DNA from: Candidatus Cloacimonadota bacterium
GTDB taxonomy: Bacteria > Muiribacteriota > UBA6191 > JACPRK01
Assembly (NCBI GenBank): GCA_021772705.1
Contig: JAJFLN010000457.1
Location: 1 to 31,515 of the forward strand
DNA: 31,515 bases
Direction of reading: 5' to 3'
Part shown: positions 24,859 to 31,515 of the stretch, in pieces
How the letters are laid out: every line of letters starts with the position of its first letter
Position numbering within the stretch: position 1 is the stretch's first letter
Notes under the pieces: model-generated
What the model was told of the DNA's origin: nothing
The model's input: the letters and a program-made list of their open reading frames with translations, nothing else
Databases searched by the model: none
Position numbers and translations under genes: made by a program

Positions 24859-25106
24859 TCCGCCTCATTCCCGAACAGCCCCGTCACCGCTTCCAGTGAA
24901 GATTCTCGGAGAATGGCCGGGAGGCACCGTCGAGAGCGAGGCCGACGGGAGACTCGGTAGCCCGACTCACCCGCTGCCGTCGAACCGGCCAGCTGGATCC
25001 GCGGCAGCGAGACCGCAAGCTGGGGCGGTCCCTCGACAAGCTCGGGACGGACGGGTTGAAGCTCGTCCCGGCGCAGAATCAGGAGAAAGCGGCACCCCGT
25101 ACGGCC
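24859..25106. other. Spacer downstream of the giant surface-protein gene
   Basis: No convincing gene. Several frames are open because of high GC, but none has a start with a ribosome site or recognisable composition. The part nearest the giant gene contains the REP-like hairpin listed at 25028-25070; the remainder shows no repeats or promoter I can support. Confidence 0.5.
25028..25070. repeat. REP-like palindromic element
   Basis: GTCCC (25028-25032), TCGACAAGCTC, GGGAC (25044-25048), then GGACGGG, and a wider inverted pair CGGGACG (25043-25049) / CGTCCCG (25064-25070). The core resembles the TTCGACAAGCTCAGG-type intergenic palindrome found in many bacterial genomes. It lies just 3' of the giant surface-protein gene, where such elements often end or stabilise transcripts. 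Confidence 0.5.
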
Positions 25107-28100
25107 TCAGCGGAGGATGACGATCTTGCCCTTGGACCGTGCCTTGCTGCCCGTGGTGGAGTGGGCCTTGACCCGGAACAGGTAGACACCGTTGGCCACG
25201 AAGTCTCCCCACTCGTCGCCCAGATCCCAGGGGATGCTGAGGCGGCGTCCCACGAAGGGACCGTCCATGTCGAGAGTCCGTATCCGCTCCCCGCTCATAT
25301 CGAAGATCTCGATTCGGACCTTCGCCGTCGCTCCCGGTTGGGTCAGATCGGCGGCAAAGGAGGCCATCAGCCGGCGAACAGGGTTCGGCACGGCCATCAC
25401 GGGAGACCTGAATCCGAACTGGTCCGGGGCGATGAGTCCGATCTTCATCGGCTCGGCCTCGTTGCCGCTCTGGTCACTGACGGTGAGCTCCACGGAGTGC
25501 TTGCCAGGAGAGAGATCCGTGTCGGGCGTGTAGAAGACCTTGCCGTTCTCGGAGTCGAACTGGAACGGGACGGTCTTTCCGTCAATGGTGAGGGAAACCC
25601 CATCCCGTGCGACTCCGCTCCCCGTATCGACCAGGGTCGCCTCGATGGTGGGGCGAGCCAGTTCGAGTTCTTCGCCGTCGTCGGGAATCATCTCGGCGAT
25701 CCTGGGCGGCGCCACATCGGCCATGAACCGCATGGGGCCCAAGGTGTCGATGGCGGCGTGCAAGCGGCCGCCCTGGCGTCTGCCGGGAAGGTAACTCCAG
25801 TGGTCTCCACGTCGCAGATAGATGCCGATTCGGTCCTGGGGGACACCGTGAGTCCTGGGCAGGGGAGAGACGACCGTGGCGGGGCTGCCGAAGGTGAGAC
25901 CCGCCGGCTCCACGCCATGGACGGGGCCGAGATCGATCAGCTCCTGACCGCCCTGGACCTTTCCAGCCCCCATCATGGCCGACTTGGCCACACCGGGAAT
26001 CGTGGTGTCCGTGTCGAGATCGAACTCGGCAGGAGGGAAGACCAGAGCGTTGACGTCCCGCTCCAGAGCATCGGCCGGCACCTGGATGGAGAAGGCCCGG
26101 TCGACGCTCAAGATTGTCGACGCCTGGCCTGCCCTGAGGCGAGTGACGCTGAGGCTCAGGTTGCGCCGGCTCACGTTGCCGTCCAGGTCCGTGCCCGAGA
26201 CTGTCATGGACACGTTCTGGGTCGCATTCGGTTGCCTCAGCTTCAGGGTGGTGAAGAAGGCCCGAGGATTGGACTGGATTCGATAGGCCTGATCGGTGAT
26301 CTGCTCCAGGCCGCTGAGGCCCGTGAACCTGGGTGGCGACTGAAGCTCCTCGCTGGCCAGGACCACGACGGTGACCTCCGCTTCGGTGAGGGGACTGGTG
26401 AAGAATCGGGCCTGGAAGGCAGGCCCCGTGTCGACCTCGAACCCGTCGATGGTAGCCATGTTCTGGCCGTTGATCCGGTTGCCTGCCCGGTCGACCACAT
26501 TCTGGACGATCAGGTTGGCTCGACCGTCGAAGAGTCGCGGATCGGCGTCGTTGGGAACTCTTCCCTGACCCTCGTAGACGTTGCCGACGAAGCTCTGGGT
26601 GGTCAGCTCGATGGGTGCCGTGGAGGGATCCGCCGGCATCCAGCTCACGCCCGGGGCGGTCTGTAGCTCCTCGCTGAACTCGAGGCGGACGTTGAAGGTC
26701 CCGATCGCCAGTACGCCTGTTCGCCCCGAGGGCTGGACGTCGCCGGTGACGGTGGCCTTGTTGCCCGTGATCTCCGGCGCCGTGGTGTCGAGGGTGAAGT
26801 AGAACGGCTGCGATGCCTTCCCCTCGTTCTCGACCTGATCGAAGCTGGAGACGGTCCAGTTGTACTGGCCCTCGGTTGGCAGAGTCAGGAGCACGGTGTT
26901 CTTGGTCTGGTCCTCCGCCGTGGGCTTCTGGATGATCCGCTCGAGAGACCGGTTGGGAGCGCCGGGAGGGAAGTTGAGGGTGAACCGGAACTTCCGGACA
27001 CCCGTCACGTTGTTCCACTTGAACTGGACCACTCGGGATCGGGTGAAGGAGTTGCTGGCCGGCTCGGTCAACTGGGGCGGCCGGACGTCGTTGACGTCGA
27101 TGGTGACCCGCCGTGACTCTGACGTGACGTTTCCAGCCCGGTCAATGGCCCGGATGGTGAGCCGGTAGTGATCGTCTATCTGATTGGCACGGGGTGTCAG
27201 CAGCTGATCCTCCGGCGGCAGGAGATCGTCGATGGTGAACTTCCGTCGCTCTCGAAGAGTGCCTGCGAAGGCAGCGTCGAGGGGGTTGGTGGTGGACCGG
27301 ATCGGGTTGTTGGCGGCGATCTGGATACCATCGAGCACGGCGGTGCTGAGGGGGATGACCGGATTGGACTTGCCGGGGATGATCTCCCCTTCCTTGTCGC
27401 CGTCGCGAGCTGCTTCTCCCGGGATGGGCTGCCCTTGAGCATCGACGATCTGCAGGAAGTACTCCACCCTGGCGATTCCAGCCCCACCTCGATGAACCGA
27501 GTTCTGGCTGCCTGTGACCTCGCCCTGCTGGGCCGAGAGATCCGAGGCGAACCCGATGATACGGAAGGGCCGGGCGCCGATGAGGGGTCCTTGGGTGACG
27601 CCGGTGGCACCGACGGCCCTCGGAGTCGAATCCGTCTTTGCCTTGCCGTTAACTCCCGGCAGACGACCGGGGTCCCCCGTGAGGAGGACACCGTCGGGGA
27701 AGTTCTCCAGCTCCAGCTTGGGCGGCACGTTGTCGACGAGGAAGAAGAACTGGGCCAGGTCGATGGTGGTGTCGATCGATGTCTGGAGACCGAAGTACTG
27801 TCCCTTTCTCTGAGGGTTCAAGGGGTCCACGTCGAGGCTGTTGCCGGCCCGATCCGTCGGGTTGACGGCGATGGAGTAGATGCCGTCCATGGACCCGTCG
27901 GTGGGCAGGGTCCTGCTGCGGCCCGTGACGGGATCGGTGAACTCCAGAGCCACCCGGAATCGATCGTCCCTGGGATTGAAGTCGTTCCGGGTGGGGTCGA
28001 CGGAGTTGGGGATGTGGGTGAACTTGATGGTGCCCCGGATCCGGGAGGGGATGTTTCCTGAAGCGTCCTCGATGAAGGAGCGATCGACTCGACCGGGCTG

Positions 28101-30416
28101 ATAGGCCGCCTCGATTCGAGCCACCATGTTCGTGGCAGCAACGTCGATGCCGCAACCGGCGTTACCGTTGGTCGCCGCAGGGTCCACGACGACGGCCTCG
28201 AGGAAGTTCAGGGGCCCAGCGATGGGGGAGTCCGCCAGGGGGAAGGTCCGCTCCGTGAAGGGGTCCGTGTTATCGAGCTGCACGGGGAAGTCGAGGAAGT
28301 CCTGCCTTCGTCCATTGGTGGTGCTCACCGTGCCCGAGTTGCCCGCCAGGTCCCTGGGGGTGACCCGGACGAAGTGCAGCCCATCATTGGAGCCGGTCCT
28401 GGGGTCCAGTGATCCCGGGGGCACGAATGGCGTTGGTGGTGCCGGGGTCGGGTTCGGAAACTGATCGCCGGCGACGGTCTGGCCCGGCTTCCGCACGTTG
28501 TTCAGGGTGATGGTGGAGGACTCACCGGGATTGGCGGGAGCGGATCGAACAGGGTCGTCGGCGTCGAAGAGTACCGGCACGGAGTTGGGACCGCCGATCT
28601 GGCTGAAGAACTGGACCGCCGTGGCCGTGACATTGAACTGCGGGTCCTGGGAGCTGGCGATGATGGGAGGCACCTCGCCGGTCTGGAGGCTGACACACCC
28701 GGCCAGATTGACGGCGATCGATTCCGCCGAGACAGCGATCGTGTCCACCGTGAAGGTGATGGTGCGCTGTGCCGTGTTACCCACGTTATCCACGAGCCCG
28801 ACGGTGATGGTGTAGGTGCCATCGATGGGCTCCTTCGTGCCATCCCCATCCCGATCGGTGAAGTTGGCGTTCTCGTCTTCGGCGGAGGTGAAGTCGGCCA
28901 GATTGAGGAACAGCCCCGTGGGGGGACTGACGGAGGGCGCTCCAGGAATGTCCCCTGCCGGACCCCGCAGGCCGATGGTGAGACTCGTGGTCTGGTCTCC
29001 CTGAGGGGTGGAGGTGTTGGCTACGTTGGCGAAGTTGACGCCACTGGCGAAGTTCTTCGCCGTGTCGGTCTCGCTGCTCGTGTTGAAGTCATCGACGAAT
29101 ACCTGGATGGTGAAGGGGAAGGCAGCCCGACCGACAACCTGTCCATCCCTGGGCTGACTGACGAACTGCCCCGGGGGTCGGGGCGTCGGCAGGCGATTCA
29201 GATCGGGGGCAACGGAATCGACAGTGAATGCGCTGGCCAGAGTTGCGCTCGCATCGTCGGCTGCGATGGGGTTGTTGGCCCGGTCGAACCCGAAGTCAGG
29301 ATTCGGCTGATTGCCGTCGAAGGCACCTGTGATCTGCACCTGGGCGGGACCGTTCTGGGCCTCCACGGGAATGGTGCTGTACTGGAAGACGAAGATGGTG
29401 TTGTTGATCGTCTGTTCCTGTCTCAGGACGGCAGGGATAGCCACGCCGCCGTTCTGGGTCACGTTGACCTGAGGAGGTGAAGCCATCTGCTCGCTCATGG
29501 TGATCCGGAGGAAAACCGTCTCCTGACCGACGAAGGTCTTCACGCCCGGAGGCAGGACTTGCCGGCGAGCCGGGTCGTCATTGAACCGGATGATCTCAAC
29601 CTGCTGCACCGTCGGAGCTGTTGTGTCGCGGACGAACAGCACCGTCGTCGGATCGCTCTGGTTGGGCGTCGCCTGGGTATCGGTCAGGGTGTCCTGGGCA
29701 GTGATGTCCAGGTTGACCGGTCCATCCTCGAGACCTGATAGCTGCACCTGGGCCGCGAATGTCCCGGTCTCATCCACAGTTACCGTGGTGGTCTGATTGT
29801 TGGCCCTGTTACGAACCGTCAGCTGGATCTGGTCCGCCGGTGACCCGTTGTCCGGATCAACCACTGTACCGGTGATGGTCACCTGATCCTGGTTGGTGGT
29901 GAAGGTCTGGTTGTTGAAGGGGACGGGAGTGTTCTGAGTTGCGTCACCGAGAGTGACGGACTGGATGGTGATCACCGGCGCCTTGGTATCGAATTGAATG
30001 AAAACCTGGGGACCACCGGAAGCGGGGCTCTGTCTGGAATCGACCACCACATTGCACTTCTGCTGGAAGATGATGACGCCCACCTGCTTGATGCCATCGA
30101 CGTTGAATCCGGCGCCAACCTGGCCGCTCGTGTCCGTGGGCAGAGGCAGGAACGTGGAGCCATTCACATCGGCACCCGCCGTGTTCACCAGATAGGAACC
30201 GCTGGCTCCATCGTGCTGGAACCCGATGTTGATTTGAGCTCGATTCGTCCGGAACGGCTCCGCCTGGTCGAAGTTGGCCGGCTCCGTGACCTGAACCTGC
30301 TTGATGACCTCGTCGGGGAGACACTGACCGATCACCGGTGTGGCGCCTGAAAGGACAACCCAGACGACCGCGAGCCAGAGGGCCGTGGTATTCGTTCTCG
30401 GGTAGGGCGTCTGCAT
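25107..30416 (-). CDS. Giant exported surface protein with Ig-like modules, ZU5-like region and C-terminal FlgD/T9SS-like Ig domain
   Basis: A 1769-residue protein. Signal peptide about 1-30 (ALWLAVVWVVLSGATPVIGQ). Most of the length is a string of bacterial Ig-like modules of roughly 100-150 residues, recognisable by linker motifs such as DTTAPTVQQV, VDSVAPDLN, VDNVPPKLEL, VNDVRPPQLT, LDTTAPEITG and DVAPPRIAEM, each preceded by an aromatic or AGN-containing strand (DRAGN, DLAGNSG, DQSGNEA). About 1441-1565 looks ZU5-like (IQVPADALER, later IDLGPVHGVEPAGLTF). About 1570-1660 is a last Ig-like module. Residues 1667-1769 are a FlgD-type Ig domain (PNPVRR, VRIEIFDMSGERIRTL, ANGVYLFRVKA, GKIVILR), which in FCB-type bacteria often marks secreted or surface-attached proteins. 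Acidic and Asp/Asn-rich, so possibly calcium-binding. A likely adhesin or surface-layer component, inferred from architecture. No Shine-Dalgarno precedes the ATG. A promoter candidate (TTGTCG 30498-30493, 16 bases, TATCTG 30476-30471) overlaps the palindrome shared with mfd. Confidence 0.92.
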   Translation of the reverse strand: MQTPYPRTNTTALWLAVVWVVLSGATPVIGQCLPDEVIKQVQVTEPANFDQAEPFRTNRAQINIGFQHDGASGSYLVNTAGADVNGSTFLPLPTDTSGQVGAGFNVDGIKQVGVIIFQQKCNVVVDSRQSPASGGPQVFIQFDTKAPVITIQSVTLGDATQNTPVPFNNQTFTTNQDQVTITGTVVDPDNGSPADQIQLTVRNRANNQTTTVTVDETGTFAAQVQLSGLEDGPVNLDITAQDTLTDTQATPNQSDPTTVLFVRDTTAPTVQQVEIIRFNDDPARRQVLPPGVKTFVGQETVFLRITMSEQMASPPQVNVTQNGGVAIPAVLRQEQTINNTIFVFQYSTIPVEAQNGPAQVQITGAFDGNQPNPDFGFDRANNPIAADDASATLASAFTVDSVAPDLNRLPTPRPPGQFVSQPRDGQVVGRAAFPFTIQVFVDDFNTSSETDTAKNFASGVNFANVANTSTPQGDQTTSLTIGLRGPAGDIPGAPSVSPPTGLFLNLADFTSAEDENANFTDRDGDGTKEPIDGTYTITVGLVDNVGNTAQRTITFTVDTIAVSAESIAVNLAGCVSLQTGEVPPIIASSQDPQFNVTATAVQFFSQIGGPNSVPVLFDADDPVRSAPANPGESSTITLNNVRKPGQTVAGDQFPNPTPAPPTPFVPPGSLDPRTGSNDGLHFVRVTPRDLAGNSGTVSTTNGRRQDFLDFPVQLDNTDPFTERTFPLADSPIAGPLNFLEAVVVDPAATNGNAGCGIDVAATNMVARIEAAYQPGRVDRSFIEDASGNIPSRIRGTIKFTHIPNSVDPTRNDFNPRDDRFRVALEFTDPVTGRSRTLPTDGSMDGIYSIAVNPTDRAGNSLDVDPLNPQRKGQYFGLQTSIDTTIDLAQFFFLVDNVPPKLELENFPDGVLLTGDPGRLPGVNGKAKTDSTPRAVGATGVTQGPLIGARPFRIIGFASDLSAQQGEVTGSQNSVHRGGAGIARVEYFLQIVDAQGQPIPGEAARDGDKEGEIIPGKSNPVIPLSTAVLDGIQIAANNPIRSTTNPLDAAFAGTLRERRKFTIDDLLPPEDQLLTPRANQIDDHYRLTIRAIDRAGNVTSESRRVTIDVNDVRPPQLTEPASNSFTRSRVVQFKWNNVTGVRKFRFTLNFPPGAPNRSLERIIQKPTAEDQTKNTVLLTLPTEGQYNWTVSSFDQVENEGKASQPFYFTLDTTAPEITGNKATVTGDVQPSGRTGVLAIGTFNVRLEFSEELQTAPGVSWMPADPSTAPIELTTQSFVGNVYEGQGRVPNDADPRLFDGRANLIVQNVVDRAGNRINGQNMATIDGFEVDTGPAFQARFFTSPLTEAEVTVVVLASEELQSPPRFTGLSGLEQITDQAYRIQSNPRAFFTTLKLRQPNATQNVSMTVSGTDLDGNVSRRNLSLSVTRLRAGQASTILSVDRAFSIQVPADALERDVNALVFPPAEFDLDTDTTIPGVAKSAMMGAGKVQGGQELIDLGPVHGVEPAGLTFGSPATVVSPLPRTHGVPQDRIGIYLRRGDHWSYLPGRRQGGRLHAAIDTLGPMRFMADVAPPRIAEMIPDDGEELELARPTIEATLVDTGSGVARDGVSLTIDGKTVPFQFDSENGKVFYTPDTDLSPGKHSVELTVSDQSGNEAEPMKIGLIAPDQFGFRSPVMAVPNPVRRLMASFAADLTQPGATAKVRIEIFDMSGERIRTLDMDGPFVGRRLSIPWDLGDEWGDFVANGVYLFRVKAHSTTGSKARSKGKIVILR

Positions 30417-30493
30417 GTTTCGTCGCTGTCGATCCGCACAAGTTACCTGATATCGAGGAATGTGCAGAGACAGATACCTCCGGAAATCACTTC

Positions 30494-30526
30494 GACAAAT
30501 CTAACCGATCGAGTTAGAGATTTGTC
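30494..30526. promoter_or_regulatory. Long inverted repeat between the divergent promoters of mfd and the surface protein
   Basis: Perfect 9-base arms GACAAATCT (30494-30502) and AGATTTGTC (30518-30526). Inside them lie AAC...GTT and the self-complementary CGATCG. It overlaps the candidate -35 of the surface-protein gene and ends 8 bases before the candidate -35 of mfd, the position expected of a shared operator. Confidence 0.5.
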
Positions 30527-30534
30527 CTGTTTCC

Positions 30535-30563
30535 TTGCCCCTCCTCCTGTTTCATGCTAACTT
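30535..30563 (+). promoter_or_regulatory. Candidate promoter of mfd, nearly leaderless
   Basis: TTGCCC (30535-30540), 17 bases, TAACTT (30558-30563), with an extended TG-C. Only 12 bases separate the -10 from the ATG, so the predicted leader is about 6 bases. The TCATGCTAA string is shared with the rplM promoter. Confidence 0.48.
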
Positions 30564-30575
30564 TGTCCGTTCTCC

Positions 30576-31515
30576 ATGCTCCAGGATCTGCTCAAGCTGT
30601 TCCGTGAGACCCGGATAGTCGATGGTATCCAGATCGCTGTCGACGCCGGTCATTCGCGGATCCCCGTGGCCGGTCTGCAGGGCAGCGCCCCCCGTCTTCT
30701 GGCGGCCTCTCTGGCTGCGGATCGGCCCGTCCTGTTCCTGGCGGAGGACGAGGAGGCTGTCCGTTCCGCCGCCCAGGACCTGTCGACGGTGATGGACCCG
30801 GAGCGGGTCTTGACCTATCCCGGCCCCGACGTGCTGGAGGGTGAAATCCTCCCCCTCGGCTGGTACGAGATATCCCACAGGATGCGGGTTCTCGACGCAC
30901 TGAACAGCCGCCGCAGCTGTGTCGTCATCGCCTCTCCCCTGGCCCTGCTGGCCCCCACCATGGCCCCGGAACCATTCAGGAAGCACCGGCTGACCGTGAA
31001 GGTCGGAGATGAGCTGGACCGGGACATGCTCATCGATAGACTCGATCAACTGGGCCACGCCCGTCTGCCCAAGGTGGACACCATGGGGGAGTATTCCGTG
31101 CGAGGCGGCATCCTGGATGTCTACGGCTCTCTCTCCACGCGCCCCTTCCGGATCGAGCTGTTCGGCGACAGTGTGGAGTCCATTCGGTCCTTCGATCCCG
31201 CCACCCAGCGTTCGGTCAAGGAGATGCGCCGCGCTACACTGGTTCCCGTCCGGGAGGTGCTCCCCGACGCGGTCCAGGACTTGCCGGAGGAGATCGAGGC
31301 TGCCCTGGAGAAGGAAGAGAAGGCCGCCGGTCTGTATCAGACTCTCCGAGGAGGCAAGGTCCCGAAGGGGGCCGAATCTCTGCTCCGATTCCTGCCCCAG
31401 GTTCGGGCCAGGCTGACGGACCATCTGGCCGCCACCGCCTTGATGGTGGACAACTGCAGCCACCTGGCGATGGATCAGGCCCGAGTCATGGCGGACAAGG
31501 CCTATGACGACGAGT
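30576..31515 (+). CDS. mfd: Transcription-repair coupling factor Mfd, N-terminal 313 residues (runs off the window)
   Basis: Mfd is a DNA translocase that removes stalled RNA polymerase and recruits UvrA to lesions in transcribed strands. The visible part is the UvrB-like N-terminal module (domains 1a-2-1b), with the family signature GEYSVRGGILDVYG followed by RPFRIELFGDSVESIRSFDPATQRS (split over about residues 171-212), and the early segment YPGPDVLEG. UvrB itself would start with a Walker A helicase motif, absent here, so this is Mfd. The RNA-polymerase-interaction domain, the translocase motifs and the C-terminal region lie beyond the window (family length about 1100-1200). ATG at 30576; no Shine-Dalgarno, and a candidate -10 is only 12 bases away. 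It is divergent from the giant surface-protein gene. Confidence 0.93.
   Translation, partial: MLQDLLKLFRETRIVDGIQIAVDAGHSRIPVAGLQGSAPRLLAASLAADRPVLFLAEDEEAVRSAAQDLSTVMDPERVLTYPGPDVLEGEILPLGWYEISHRMRVLDALNSRRSCVVIASPLALLAPTMAPEPFRKHRLTVKVGDELDRDMLIDRLDQLGHARLPKVDTMGEYSVRGGILDVYGSLSTRPFRIELFGDSVESIRSFDPATQRSVKEMRRATLVPVREVLPDAVQDLPEEIEAALEKEEKAAGLYQTLRGGKVPKGAESLLRFLPQVRARLTDHLAATALMVDNCSHLAMDQARVMADKAYDDE

Noticed and set aside
24725..25120. 131-codon plus-strand frame in the spacer before the giant gene
   Set aside because: Composition rich in Arg/Pro/Gly, no ribosome site, runs into the antisense of the giant gene; judged chance in high-GC DNA.
25056..26666. 536-codon plus-strand frame opposite the giant surface-protein gene
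   Set aside because: Shadow frame; no ribosome site or recognisable domain, and the minus strand encodes clear Ig-like and FlgD-type modules.

Overview
The window is a high-GC bacterial chromosome segment with tightly packed genes on both strands. Several features suggest an uncultured, Gram-negative-type organism outside the well-studied groups. These are a very large modular surface protein ending in a FlgD/T9SS-like Ig domain, an 1822-residue exported TPR protein, a membrane protein with a prokaryotic RING finger, and several exported proteases. FlgD-like C-terminal domains are common in FCB-related phyla, but the sequence alone does not allow a firm placement.

Layout: 1-1020 (-) holds the N-terminal half of maltooligosyltrehalose synthase (treY). 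1184-3832 (-) is an exported subtilisin-type protease with a C-terminal accessory domain. 4286-5134 (+) is truA. 5181-6197 (-) is an exported protein of unknown function. 6501-7610 (+) is an exported catalase-like haem protein. 7772-9174 (+) is rplM-rpsI-cdd. 9175-9830 is a repeat-rich spacer with several hairpins, a relic of a transposase C-terminus and a dispersed GGGAACAGG-type repeat. 9821-18916 (-) is a four-gene operon, clpC - giant TPR protein - small membrane protein - tlyA, in which every junction overlaps. 19256-20641 (+) is a helical/TPR-like protein of unknown function. 20642-20910 carries a second copy of the dispersed repeat. 20911-23634 (-) is a two-domain M16 zinc protease. 23700-24680 (-) is the RING-finger membrane protein, possibly preceded by a 48-residue small membrane ORF. 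25107-30416 (-) is the giant Ig-like surface protein. 30576-31515 (+) is the start of mfd.

How the genes fit together: core functions (ribosomal proteins L13 and S9, TruA, TlyA, Mfd, cytidine deaminase, ClpC) alternate with envelope and secreted proteins (S8 and M16 proteases, catalase-like protein, TPR and Ig-like giants). No phage, CRISPR array, toxin system or biosynthetic cluster is visible. The most notable points are: (i) a ClpC that lacks the ClpP-docking tripeptide and is translationally coupled to a giant exported TPR protein; (ii) two homologous copies of a dispersed composite repeat, one supplying the stop codon of tlyA and adjoining a transposase relic; (iii) three genes (truA, the M16 protease and mfd) whose best -10 element sits so close to the ATG that their mRNAs would be nearly leaderless; (iv) a membrane-anchored RING-type finger. 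All promoter and operator calls were made by eye and are tentative.
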